This document shows positions 27,194 through 37,510 of a DNA stretch of 64,000 nt, piece by piece. The notes under the pieces are model-generated. The model saw nothing but the letters and a program-made list of their open reading frames with translations. It was not told where the DNA came from and searched no databases. Position numbers and translations under genes: made by a program. Origin of the DNA: Folioceros fuciformis (lineage: Eukaryota > Anthocerotophyta > Anthocerotopsida > Anthocerotales); NCBI GenBank assembly GCA_049999805.1, contig JBNGIO010006282.1, positions 1-64,000 of the forward strand, written 5' to 3'. Numbering within the stretch: the first letter of the stretch is position 1; each line of letters opens with the position of its first letter.

Positions 27194-28543
27194 ATGGATG
27201 CGATGAAGGACAGGTGGAGGAGCGGGGATTCCTGGTCCCTGCTGCACACGGACTGGGACAAGGGCGGGGGCCTCGGGGAACACCTCCGCCTGGTGGTCCT
27301 GGTGATGGCGCACGGTATCATCTGGTTCGCGAAGCTCATGCTGGTGCTGCTCCCGAGCCCCCTGTCGGCGTTGCTGCTGGGTCCCGAGAGTGGGAAGGCA
27401 GCATGGAGCGTGGTTGCAGCGGGGAAGAAGGTGGAGCAGGAGCTGGGCCTGGCCAGCGGCGCGGGTGGCGGCTCCGTGGGCATGATGGTCGTGGGTGGTC
27501 CTCGACGGCGGCCAGGAAACAAGCTCAGCATCGGGAGCAGCGGCCCTGTGGGCAGAGCTTTGTNNNNNNNNNNNNNNNNNNNNNNNNNNNNNNNNNNNNN
27601 NNNNNNNNNNNNNNNNNNNNNNNNNNNNNNNNNNNNNNNNNNNNNNNNNNNNNNNNNNNNNNNCTCGCAACGACTACAGCAGCAGCAGCAGGGTGGGATC
27701 TCGGGCTCCTGGTTGTGGAGCTGGATCCCTGTCCCCGGGCTGGGAGCCGCGTTCTGCCGGCCTCTCCCCGGCGCCGTGTCGTGGGCGGTGAGTTTGTGTC
27801 AGGCCATGCTTGCTGCCGCCTCGGGCTCGCAGCCCGCGCCGGTGGAAGAGGCCGACGACCTGAACAACGCCCCTGAGAAGCTGGCTCAGGAGTTGCTCTG
27901 GATGTCAGAGAAGATGGTGCAGTGCCACGCCGTAAGGGACGCTGTCCTGCTGTGGGCCACCGCGGCCCCGCTCGCCTTCTTGTCCCTCTCGGCTCCTGCG
28001 AAAGTGCAGCGATCGCTGGTCAGGCTCTCCGGTGAGTTTCTCCATCTCCCTCCCACATGCGACGCCCTTCTCTTCTCTTCTCATCGTCTCGCTTCCTCTC
28101 GTGAGTGTCACATCCTTCCCTTCCGTGCATGTTTCATGATGCCCTCCTCTGCAGTGCTACTTTGCAGGGGCCTAGTGGAGTCGGACTCAACAGACCTACC
28201 CAGCGACGTGAGGATGAAGCTTCTGCTCCTCTGGCTGCCGCTCTTCTGCAACGCCACCCACGGAGGCGACGGCCCCATCTTCTCCTCTGCCGAGCGGGCC
28301 AGCAACGAGAAGATGCTGGAAAAGCTCATCATCTTACTGCCGGAGGTGGATCAAGAGGAAATCCTGTCTCTCTGGCTGCACGAGTACTCCTTCTCCTCTT
28401 CGGACTGGCCCAATCTGGAGCACTGCTACACCAACTGGTGTAACTCGTCTCGGAAGCTGAGCCAGCTGCAGGCTCAGCAGATCACCCCCTCGGAAGAACT
28501 TCCCTTGGGGCCTGCTCGGAATTCCAGCAAGAGGATCTCGTAG
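27194..28543 (+). CDS. Plant-specific protein resembling the C-terminal part of At3g05675-type BTB proteins
   Basis: ATG at 27194, exon 1 to 28031, GT-AG intron 28032-28154 (donor GTGAGT), exon 2 28155-28543, stop TAG. An N gap (27564-27663) interrupts exon 1; the frame matches on both sides. The first 150 residues carry a possible membrane or hydrophobic segment (VLVMAHGIIWFAKLMLVLLP). The second half is better conserved in style: KLAQELLWMSEKM, LLLLWLPLFCNA, LLPEVDQEEILSLWLHEY and SSSDWPNLEHCYTNWC. This fits, from memory, the C-terminal region of plant BTB/POZ proteins of the At3g05675 type, although I see no BTB fold here. Molecular function unknown. Divergent from the Urb2-like gene. Confidence 0.6.
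   Translation: MDAMKDRWRSGDSWSLLHTDWDKGGGLGEHLRLVVLVMAHGIIWFAKLMLVLLPSPLSALLLGPESGKAAWSVVAAGKKVEQELGLASGAGGGSVGMMVVGGPRRRPGNKLSIGSSGPVGRALXXXXXXXXXXXXXXXXXXXXXXXXXXXXXXXXXXSQRLQQQQQGGISGSWLWSWIPVPGLGAAFCRPLPGAVSWAVSLCQAMLAAASGSQPAPVEEADDLNNAPEKLAQELLWMSEKMVQCHAVRDAVLLWATAAPLAFLSLSAPAKVQRSLVRLSGEFLHLPPTCDALLFSSHRLASSRECHILPFRACFMMPSSAVLLCRGLVESDSTDLPSDVRMKLLLLWLPLFCNATHGGDGPIFSSAERASNEKMLEKLIILLPEVDQEEILSLWLHEYSFSSSDWPNLEHCYTNWCNSSRKLSQLQAQQITPSEELPLGPARNSSKRIS
27564..27663. other. Assembly gap of 100 N inside exon 1
   Basis: Unlike the gap at 12228, the flanks are not identical: GGCAGAGCTTTGT on the left and CTCGCAACGACTACAGCAGC on the right. The right side enters a CAG-rich (poly-Gln) tract, so a repeat may have caused the break. 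True gap length is unknown. Confidence 0.8.
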
Positions 28544-29363
28544 ACTGAATTACCCTCTTGCCGTTTTACATCTCGTAGACTGAATTAAGTACATACAATA
28601 ATTTGTATCAATGACAATCCTTACAAATAGTGGATAAAACTTGAATACTGCACATTCGCTCAACTAAGGTTCTAGGCCATCCTAACTTAGCATGCACCCC
28701 GACATGGATTATCTCAACTCATCGTACACCTACAAACACAAACTGCCCTTAGCCTATGCATCTAAGAATGCTACTTTGTTAACAAGCATAAACTACTATT
28801 AGCCTATGCATTTAAGAGTGATAAATTATCAAGAAGATTATCCTAACTCACCATACACCTACAAACACGAACTATCATTAGCCTATGTATCTAGGAATGC
28901 TGCTTTGTCAACAAACACAAACTACCATTAGCCTATGCATCTAAGAGTGTTAAATTATCAAGAAACACGAACTACCATTAGTTTATGCATCTAAGAGTGC
29001 TACTTTGTCAACAAACACAAACTACCATTACCCTATACATCTAAGAGTGCTATTTTGTCAAGGAACACGAACTACTATTAGTCTATGCATTTAAGAGTGC
29101 TACTTTGTCATGGTACAGAAAGAATAGAAAGTTGGCTCGAGCAACATTAAGAGTGATGGATTCAAAGTAGGAGATGATTGGGGAATGTTTGAATTTGCCT
29201 TGCACTTTCTTTGGTTGAAAGAATTAAAAGTCATTCTCTGTGGGTTTGGTTGAAAGCATTGAGATTCATCCTCTGGGTGTTTGAGTTGCTACAACATTTC
29301 ACTCCTCTACTATAGAATACTAATTACATTTAAGAGCCATCTTTACAACTACGAGAAGTTGTT
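28544..29363. other. AT-rich intergenic DNA with minisatellite
   Basis: The start is likely the 3' UTR of the gene at 27194; the phrase CTCGTAGACTGAATTA occurs twice within 40 bp of its stop. Most of the rest is the 50-bp array described separately. No coding signal seen. Confidence 0.5.
28739..29115. repeat. 50-bp minisatellite, about seven copies
   Basis: Unit core AACTACCATTAGCCTATGCA then TCTAAGAGTGCTACTTTGTC. Copies start at about 28741, 28791, 28870, 28920, 28970, 29020 and 29070. One spacing is 79 bp because of an insertion; the others are 50 bp. Two unit variants alternate (TACTTTGTCAACAAAC and TAAATTATCAAGAAAC). Confidence 0.85.
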
Positions 29364-30260
29364 TCAAAAACGATTGGAGTTGTTGGAGGAATGATAGGAG
29401 TTGAAAGGTTTGTTGAAAGGCTTTTTCGCTCGGTAGAGGACTTTAACTTGAGGAGGGATAGGTGCCTCAGGAGCAACAAAAGCTTGAAGAGCGACACATG
29501 CCTCATGAGCAACAGAAGCTTGAGGAGCGACACATGCCTCAGGAGCAACAGAAGCTTGAGGAGCGACAAATGCCTCAAGAGCAACAAAAGCTTGAGAAGC
29601 AACAGATGCCTCAGAAGCAATAGAAGTTGCCCCACGAGCAATAGAAGTTGCCTTGGTTTTCTTTTGATTGAGAATAGCTTGGACATCTTCTAGACGAGCT
29701 TGCTCATCTCGTAGAGAAATTCTCACAATTTGTTCTTCTTCTCTAGAATATTCATTCCACATAAGAGGACCATCTTGGAAGAGACTTGAACTTTTATGGG
29801 GTGGCTGGCCGAATAATGGAATCCATGGATGTGAGGTTATGGGTGTATTCAAGGAAGATCTTGTACCCTTTAATCTTTCATGATAATCATTGGGTCTCAA
29901 ATCCATCAATCTTTGATAATAGTCCATGGGTTTGAAATCCTTGGATCTTTGATGATGATCCTTGGGTTTGAAATCCATCAATTTTTGACGGTAATCCATG
30001 GGTTTCAAATCCCTTAATCTTTGATCATCATCGATTGAGCTTGTAGGTATATTGAGGAAGAGTTTCAAATGCCTCATTCTTTCATCATAATCGATCTGTA
30101 CAACACAATTGTGCATATACATACTTGTGATTAAGTTAATATTGTACATAGAGCTAGGAGAGAAATTGCAAGAAAACACTCTACTCACTTCCTCTTTGGG
30201 GAAAAGAACATTTAGTTCACATGGTTTGGGCCATTGCCATTTATCTCTTGGAGGATCCAT
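29364..30260 (-). CDS. Hypothetical ORF built from two 12-residue repeat arrays
   Basis: A 298-aa frame from ATG 30260. I do not recognise it. It contains two arrays with the same 36-bp (12-codon) period: charged units of the form MDFKPKDHHQRS near residues 75-125, and hydrophobic units of the form VAPEASVAPQAC near residues 215-280. Between them is a Glu/Arg-rich helix (EEEQIVRISLRDEQARLEDV). The second array is also open on the plus strand, where it spells a more protein-like Gln/Glu unit, so the coding strand is uncertain. No signal peptide or known domain. It may be a repeat artefact or transposon residue rather than a gene. Confidence 0.25.
   Translation of the reverse strand: MDPPRDKWQWPKPCELNVLFPKEEVSRVFSCNFSPSSMYNINLITSMYMHNCVVQIDYDERMRHLKLFLNIPTSSIDDDQRLRDLKPMDYRQKLMDFKPKDHHQRSKDFKPMDYYQRLMDLRPNDYHERLKGTRSSLNTPITSHPWIPLFGQPPHKSSSLFQDGPLMWNEYSREEEQIVRISLRDEQARLEDVQAILNQKKTKATSIARGATSIASEASVASQAFVALEAFVAPQASVAPEACVAPQASVAHEACVALQAFVAPEAPIPPQVKVLYRAKKPFNKPFNSYHSSNNSNRF
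29459..29640. repeat. 36-bp tandem array, about five copies, open on both strands
   Basis: Unit CCTCAGGAGCAACAGAAGCT followed by TGAGGAGCGACACATG. On the plus strand it translates as MPQEQQKLEERH repeated, bounded by TAG on both sides. On the minus strand it gives VAPEASVAPQAC. Confidence 0.8.
29880..30045. repeat. 36-bp tandem array, about four copies
   Basis: Unit of the form ATCCATGGGTTTGAAATCCA then TCAATCTTTGATGATA, repeated about four times with moderate divergence. Its period equals that of the array at 29459-29640 although the sequences are unrelated. Confidence 0.75.
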
Positions 30261-30799
30261 TTGTAGTTTGATTCACTTGCCAGCCACTGGTATATTAGGC
30301 AAGTCCAACCATCCTTTGATCGTATGCTATTTCATCTGCATAAGATTAGCCATTAGAACATGTGGCTCTTGAATCATTTTAGTCAGGACATCATTCAAAG
30401 ACATTGTGTGAAATACGATATTAGTCAAGATGATGAAAAGCAAATGAACCCAAGGTTGTACATCACTCATCTTCTAATTGAGATAAGCTTAATAGAAGCT
30501 CGAAAACACGCTACGCACTTGATGACTCAAAAATGTGACTCAATAGGATGACCTAAGGTTCTCATCCAACGTACTTTGGCCTTTTAATCCCTTGCTCTTT
30601 GGCCTTCAACGCCCGTGGCCGCTGGCCTTCAACCTAGATGGCCTTTGGCCTTCAATCTACTTGGCCTCTCGAGTTCTGATCGTGCAATTGATGTGTGGTG
30701 AGACTCCTTGTGTGTTGGTAACGGAGGATTTTGTGCCGTGCAAGTGCGGGGAGGAGTGATGGCGCTCATGGCTGATGTTCAGTTTAGGTTCACAGCGTG
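30261..30799. other. Intergenic, no gene seen
   Basis: AT-rich sequence, with a short run around 30590-30670 in which TGGCCTTCAA recurs several times at irregular spacing. No coding signal that I recognise. Confidence 0.45.
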
Positions 30800-31440
30800 C
30801 TCTGAAGACTGATCCCCAAAACATGAACCAGTACATGATCCTATGCTAGCCATGCCCAGAGTCTTCCCAACTGAAGACGCTCTGGTCAATTACGGTTTTA
30901 CGTCTACCTACCTCAACGAGACGCTCTAGATCGGGCTCGGGCTCACCCGCTGACATTCGAGGGCTACATCCAGCAGAGGCAGTGATGGGGGGGCTGAGCA
31001 GTCCATACAGCAGTTTGCAGCGACTTGGAAGTCCATGCTGAGATGAAACAGCGACCTCGACCTGGTGTTGGAGCTACTCTCCGTTCTTCTAGGTGACACT
31101 TCTCTCGGTGGAGTGCTATTGAGCACCCTTGCCTTTCACCTCAACCGAGCTCAATGTTGCGGAATGTACTCGTCGTTCTTGGAGACTGGGTATTATTACT
31201 ATGTCTTCATCGTCAACACTTCGCTCACTTCTGCAACAGTGAAGACAATGCTGGTATGGCGGGGGTTTCAGACCTTCAGTAACTACATACGGCCTTCGGT
31301 ACTGGAGAGAAGGACGACCTGATCGTCCTGTCCATATTCCTGCTCTGGCCATATTTGTGTGCTTCACATGATGTGTCCTGTAGATCCTGTCTCCTCAAGA
31401 TTATATCTGTTATGAGGAATTCAACTTATGAGATTTAACA
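30800..31440 (+). pseudogene. Degenerate, inverted partial copy of the GT2 synthase gene
   Basis: Plus-strand conceptual reading contains broken pieces that match the intact gene at 32100-34429 in order. YLNETL-stop-IGL matches YLNEKLQIGL; QQFAATWKSML matches QHFVATWKTML; GGVLLSTLAFHLN matches MGVLLSALAFHLN; MLVWRGFQTFSNY matches VVLWRAFYIFSNY; LHMMCPV is identical. Frameshifts and stops separate the pieces, and the part between the membrane-region pieces is missing or scrambled. It is oriented opposite to the parent, about 700 bp downstream of the parent's stop. Confidence 0.8.
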
Positions 31441-32099
31441 GGTTTATGGTATTAACCCTTCGCGCAAGAAATGCATGACAACTCAAGAAACCTTGCGCTA
31501 TATTCGACAGTGTGGCTTTTATTCAAAGAATGGTATACATTACATTTGGGTTCCATCCGCAAATATAGACAGCAGCACTTACAAGTATTCGACATACCTC
31601 GCAATAATGTCAACCCCTTTGTCCTCCCGGTCACAATAGGAGATCGAGCATCACCCTCTATCTAGCAAATCCATGTTCCAGACTCCGGACTACCACAACA
31701 TTACAGGGTAGTCTGGACTATTTCAATTGCACAGCCAGACTGCAAAGCCCTGGGACAGCTTCACATTAGCAGAAGTTCACCACTCCTCTGTCGACGGAGA
31801 CGTCCTGTGGGCTAAGATGGGGGGAGGCTCGATACCTGAAGTTGCATGTGGAAAGGAGTGGTTTGTGCAGCGTGGTTTGCCGCCGTCGAGCAGGGTCCTC
31901 CTAAACTCCTTATTTGCACAACTGATGATGAGAAAGTAGGTTGGTAGGAGGGCAACTCCTGACCTATCCTCAGAGTCACCTAGTCCTGTTCCTGAATATC
32001 CTTCAGAATCGACAGATTCGAGCTGGAGAAACAATATATTAGCTACAATCACACTATCTGGCTCCTTAGGGCTGGATGCCGAGTACATGAGGTGTCCCA
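31441..32099. other. Intergenic region between pseudogene and GT2 gene 3' end
   Basis: Includes the likely 3' UTR of the minus-strand GT2 gene (towards 32099). No further coding similarity noticed. Confidence 0.45.
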
Positions 32100-34429
32100 T
32101 CAAAATGATCCACCTTCGCAAAACGTCACATCCAAGCCAGTGTTGACGACATACAGCACCGAAGTCCAGAAAACTAGGACCAAGATGGACATCCCCTCGT
32201 AAATGTAGACTGTCCAATGCCATGTGGGCATGCCGTCTCCCTGGTTGAAACGGGGCACCCCATCTGCATCGTACCGCAGCAATGACCTTCGCTGCGACGG
32301 CTTGTAGTCTCGTGGAAACAGGACGTACATGACAGGACACATCATGTGAAGCACAGTGCTGAGTAGGAAAATGGACAGGCCGATCAGGAAGAAACTTTCC
32401 CTACAGTCCATAAGGCCGTAGTTGCTGAAGATGTAGAAAGCCCGCCATAACACCACTGTCACCACAACTGCAGAAAAAATCAGGTGGAACTTCAGGTGCT
32501 TGAGTTCCCCTAGATACGTGTCGAGGACAGACTGATTGGTCTGGCCTGCAGCACGGTCGATATTGCTGGTAGGAACAAAAGTGAAGGTGGAATTCCAGGA
32601 GAAAACAGACTGCAACACCATCTTGCAGAAGAAGGGAGTCATCCACCAGAAATGGGATTCATCCCGGTTCCTGCTCAGAATGGAATGAGGAACCGCCAAC
32701 CAAATCGAGATCCATTGCAGCCGCCATATCACAAGAGTCACAGCAAGGTACGAAATTAAGCGTCGGTTGTCATCAGCATCACCTACAGTGAGGTTGAGGT
32801 GGAAAGCGAGGGCGCTCAAAAGCACTCCCATGAGAGTGATGTTGACGAAAGAGAGAAAATAGTACCCAGTGATCCAGAAATAGAGCACCTTCATCACGAT
32901 GTTGAGGTTGCTGTTCCATCCTAGCATGGTCTTCCACGTTGCTACGAAGTGCTGGATGGCTCCCAAACCCCATCGCTGCCTCTGCTTGATGTAGCCCTCC
33001 AATGTCCAAGGAGTGAGCCCGATCTGGAGTTTCTCGTTGAGGTAGACAGATTTGAATCCCTGGTTGAACAGAGCAAACGCGGTCGTGGTATCCTCCGTGA
33101 TGGAGTGAGGCTGGAATCCACCGATCACATTCAGGTGCTTTCTCCGGAACACAGCCCCCGTGCCTACGCACGTTGCGTTTCCCAAACTGTCCCTGTGCAC
33201 CAGACATCTCTCGTACCCCATCATGCAAGAGTCGTTGAGAGGATCCCCTGGAGGCAAGTTGTAATAAGATTGCGGCACCTGGACAAAGGAGACCTGCGGA
33301 GAGTCGACGATGTGAGGCATGACCCGTCGCAGAAAGGTGGGGTGCAGAATCATGTCGGCGTCCATCATCACCACGTACTCCGCATTGGAATGCTCCAGCC
33401 CGAAGTTGAGATTCCCGCACTTGAAGTTGTGCGGTACTCCTGGTACCTGCAACATTCAATTGAACCAGTCGGAAAATGCACTGATTTGCAATTCATCACA
33501 GCACACGGCAATCCACATCACTTCGATTCTAACACTTCTTCTGCGTACTCTCAAACCAAACGGCAGCCGGGCCTAGCAGCAATTTCTTCATCTCATCAAC
33601 AGCGAATCGGGCAGGACAGCTCAATCTTTCACAGGACCCTGATAACTTATGCTCCAGGAAGCCTTTTGTCGCCCCTCATTCTTAGCAAAGCACAAATATC
33701 CTACAGATGGGCAGTCGAGATTTTTTCACTCACTATCGCCCACAACAGCCAGAATTCATGGTCCAGGAGCTGCCAGAACAAACATACCTTCTTCCTTCGG
33801 AGATACGCAACCTGGCCCCCAGTCTCCACTTGCAAGGCCTCGCAAAAAGCTCTGAGATCGTTATCCACTCCGTCGTCAAGCACAAGCACTTTGAGGCGGT
33901 CTTTGGGATAATGCATGGCCAGGGCGGCTAGTACGCTCTCCTTGGGGACGTCAGTGGGCTCGTTGCAGCAAGGCAGCAGAACTTGCACGGTCGGGTAGCT
34001 CTTCCCCTTGAACGAGAGCTCGGGACGAAAGCTCGGGGGAAGAAGATGATCCACACCCGCGCACACCAGGGAGACGAAGTAGAGAAACTCGCAGCAGATT
34101 AAGAGTATGAGCCAAGGCGACTTCAAAGCCTGATCCCACTCTCTGAGATACAATTCCACCTTGAACGCCAGATAGTTGGAGTTGGCAGCAATCTGGGCCA
34201 CCAGGAGGAAGCTGGAGAAAATGTACAACACAACCTTCCTCTGGTTAGTGCTGGACCGATCTGCTCCTGCCTTCCAGTGGGGCAACGACCCATCGCCAAG
34301 CTTGGATCCGTCATTGTCCGTCCCCGCGGAATAGAGCAGGGACTTGGACTCTTGGTCTTCCTCTTCCTCCCGTCTGGTGGTGTCCTTCTCCCCTGGGCCG
34401 TGCCTCAGGGCCAGCTGAGCCAACCGCAT
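32100..34429 (-). CDS. Processive GT2 polysaccharide synthase (fungal/moss glucan-synthase-like)
   Basis: Exon 1 34429-33788 and exon 2 33446-32100, GT-AG intron (donor GTATGT, acceptor TTGCAG), 662 aa. ATG 34429 chosen because the frame's upstream start is TTG. Layout: cytosolic Arg/Glu-rich N-terminus; two membrane helices (about residues 60-85 and 105-130); the GT-A catalytic domain; then about five C-terminal helices. Catalytic motifs: VLDDG, DAD (MDADM), TED and QRQRW (QxxRW), the set of inverting processive GT2 synthases. CGNLNFGL and FVQVPQSYYN also fit. It lacks the zinc finger and plant-specific inserts of CESA, and it is unlike CSLC or CSLA. The style is closer to fungal mixed-linkage glucan synthases and their moss arabinoglucan synthase relatives. 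Substrate cannot be read from sequence. Confidence 0.8.
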
Positions 34430-37394
34430 CGTGCTCGTCTCCCTCAATTCCAATCAATCCAGCTGCAATGCGCAGCAGATACAGTCACACAGAAGGTCTC
34501 CCTCGCACTTAATGGTCTACCACACAGAGCTTTCAAACCAGCCGGATCGGCTTCACAACCACAGATCCAGATTCGTGATCGAGAAACACTGACAGGCTCT
34601 TCTCCACTTCTGACTCTCCGATCCTCGGATCCACTGCCCACAAAAATGAGTTTGCTTCCTTACCGCCTCATCTCTACAGCAGATCCCGGATCATTAACAC
34701 TATACGAAGCCGCACTGCTCTCTGCGTTCAGAGCTTGGCGCGGATGCATCGATGCAATGCACTCACTAGATGTACTCTACCCTTTCAGGCTATCACCTAG
34801 CGGAACAGCCAAACCTTGCTACTATTACACACATCACCTACGAAGAATGAATGAATGATAGATAGATGTTGGACTGCAATGCAACGTCCTGCGAGGGCAA
34901 TGAGGAAAGGCAGGCCAAGCCACAATGCGGTTTCGCTTGCTAGCTTCCTGTTCCTTCCTTCCTTCCTTGCCCTCTGTCTTCCTCCACTACTCCGCCCCCT
35001 CTTCCCCCTCCCACTCGAGAAGGCGAGCTCTCTGTGGTCAGACGCCCCCTTTGTGTGCGCCTGAGCCGGCAGTCAGCCCAGTTTCCGCCAATCCGGTGGT
35101 CGGCGTGATATCCGCTCGGCCGACGGTACAGCAGCCAGCCCAGCCAGGCTCGCACGGAGCCGGGCTCTTCCGCCGTCGTCTCTCTCGGCGTCGATGCCGT
35201 GTTTTCCAGCCAGCTTGTCTGCCTCCGAGTGGTGATTGCGTCTCGAGTCAACTTGTACTATTCCGTGTAAGATGTTATTAAATTCACTCCCCTCGAGAAA
35301 AAGAAACAGAACCGCTAGCCCGCGTGAATCACAGGATGCAGCCTGCAACCACACCGTCAACCCGATGCCCCGATTAGCCAGCCTGGATGGGAGATTCTGC
35401 TTCACAGTCTGATATGTAAGCGTAGAAAGGGGCTGCAGTAACTGCTGTCATTTTCGAGAAGCTTTGCAGCACCTTACCAAAGTATGTGCTGTACTCTACT
35501 GGAGTGTGGTTCCCACCCGTCTGCGGCTACGTGTATCAACAGCCGGAAAGGGGAGAATGTGGCCTAGCAAAACGGAAACGAGGGGCTTGTTGTTGGTACT
35601 GTACTGGATGCATGCTTGACCTTCAGCTAACCTAGAGGCGAATACACCGGATTGCTGCACTCCTCGGCTCTGCTCGGCTGGACAGAGGCATCAAGCAGTG
35701 GACAATTGGTGAATCGGCTACATTATTGAGCTTGCAAATGCCTAACAAAAGATCTTTGCCCACAGAAGCAGGAATAGGAGATCGCCAAGGAAGGAGGAAA
35801 ATACTATTCTCTGTCTCCATGAAATCTTACTGTCCCTCATCTGTCGGTGAGGTTCACATGTGGACAAGGAGGATTCCCAGATTCTTGATGTCAGGCTGGA
35901 GCTTGCAGGGGCTGGACGCTCTACCCTTTCCTGAACATATTACATATGTACCGCAGTACGTACTTGGGTTATATGCTGTGGTGTATCTATTTGGCACCCA
36001 GCATAATAAGCTTCGAGCAACTGCCCGAGTGCCAGCCTCCTCCTGTTCGTGTATGGACGGCGATGCAAGGAAACGTGCAATGCTGCCAACTGTTCTCCTA
36101 TTCGCCGGCGGGGATCCGGAAACCTGTAAAAAAAGCACAGGAAACACGTACAGTACATACCTATACATGTACGAATAAGGGTACGACGTCGCGTAGACGC
36201 ACGCCGAGAAGCCCACCGAAGATAGGAAACTAATCACAAGTCCGTCAACCTAGCCTGACTGCTGGATGTGAGCTGAATACTGTAGCAAGCTTCGGAAAAG
36301 CGCCAATGGGATCGGGAATTTGGAAGGTGGCACCTGGGAAATGACCGCCCACCTCTTGACCTGGAACGTGACCAGCTGTCCGAAGGCGAAGCCCGACGTC
36401 TTACCAGAGTCAGTGGCGGGCATAGGCTTGACGATGTTGATACCTTCGCGCTGGGTGGGGAAGGTGGTCGAACATGGGCGTAGATGGCCCATCTCAGCCT
36501 ACCACGAGATGGGATACCCTTTGAAAGGTACTGGGCTGGCTCCCCACAGTGCTTGAGCTGGCAACCTGGCCTCGCATCGGTATGGTATTGGCCGATGGCC
36601 CCTCTCGACTCCGTCAGACATCTCTCTGGCATGCACACAGCTGACCATGTTAGAGACCTCTGGGCCTAGCCACCCTGGACCTGGTCTACTTCAATCTGGT
36701 CTACGGAAAAATGTATGAACTGAGGTGGTGAGGGTGGTGCCAGGGGGTGCACCTGGATGGCTGTGCTCTCGTGCTTGCGTGGGCGAACAGCTTTCCATGG
36801 CTGGCACATCACCTCAGAAGCGACTGCAGGTGCAGGAGAGACGAGATCTACGGCCCCCTGGGGTCATTCATCACATGGCAGGCGCCCCTGAAAGCACCCC
36901 CGTGCTAGAGACTTTGGTTGCTGACGGATAACACCTACACGAGTCTCCTCCTCCGTGGCTGTCTTGAAAGTAAAACAAAATAACACAAAGATATCATTCC
37001 TGGCTCGCATTGGGTGTCCCCACACGCTTGCTTCACCGGAAACTCCTGCAGAGTAGGTCACCTTGGGCCTGGCACTTTCCCCAGTGCAGACACAGTGAAA
37101 CAGCCCCTCGGTTTCCCTGACTAATCCCGTGGGTGTCCCACAAGGAAGTTTCCCAGGGTAGTTGGCAGTGAGCACGGTAAATATTTTCCTGTTTGTCGCG
37201 CTTGCTAAAAACACAGGTAGGACGCATTTGGTTGGCAGACCAAAAAAGGGCAGACACAATCACCTTCTTACGAAGGGTTACCTTCCATTCCAAGACGGAA
37301 CAAATTGACGATATCTTCCCCGTCGCGATTGGGCAACACTTTACTAGACAATCTTTGCTAGGAGTCTCCTACCATCAGCCACAGCTTTTTGACG
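34430..37394. other. 3-kb intergenic region, no gene recognised
   Basis: The right flank of the GT2 gene (34430-35300) probably holds its 5' UTR and promoter, including a TTCC microsatellite near 34950-34965. From 35300 to 37390 there are several short open frames on both strands, none with recognisable domains, consistent codon use or splice pattern. I see no transposon signature. A small unrecognised gene cannot be excluded. Confidence 0.4.
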
Positions 37395-37510
37395 GGCTCC
37401 GGAGGAATTTGACTGCCATGGCTTCCACCGGGCTCCGGAGGGGTCTGACTGTCATGGCTTCCACCGGGCTCCAGAGGGCTCTGACCGCAACGGCTTCCAC
37501 CGGGCTCTAG
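37395..37510. repeat. 36-bp tandem repeats running across the ABCF3 stop codon
   Basis: About three units, CCACCGGGCTCCGGAGGGGT plus CTGACTGTCATGGCTT (plus strand). The right-most unit contains the stop codon of the ABCF3 gene (37509-37507). Read on the minus strand past that stop, the frame stays open for about 40 more codons as a 12-residue repeat (SPVEAMTVRPLR) until a TGA. Confidence 0.8.

Noticed and set aside
32100-34429. GT2 gene as a CSLC xyloglucan synthase
   Set aside because: The motif context (CGNLN, MDADM, PQSYYN) and length differ from CSLC.
33701-34453. GT2 start at 34453
   Set aside because: The codon there is TTG; the first ATG in frame is at 34429.
36234-37293. Several 70-130 codon frames in the GT2-ABCF3 interval
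   Set aside because: Overlapping frames on both strands, no consistent protein composition and no known motif.
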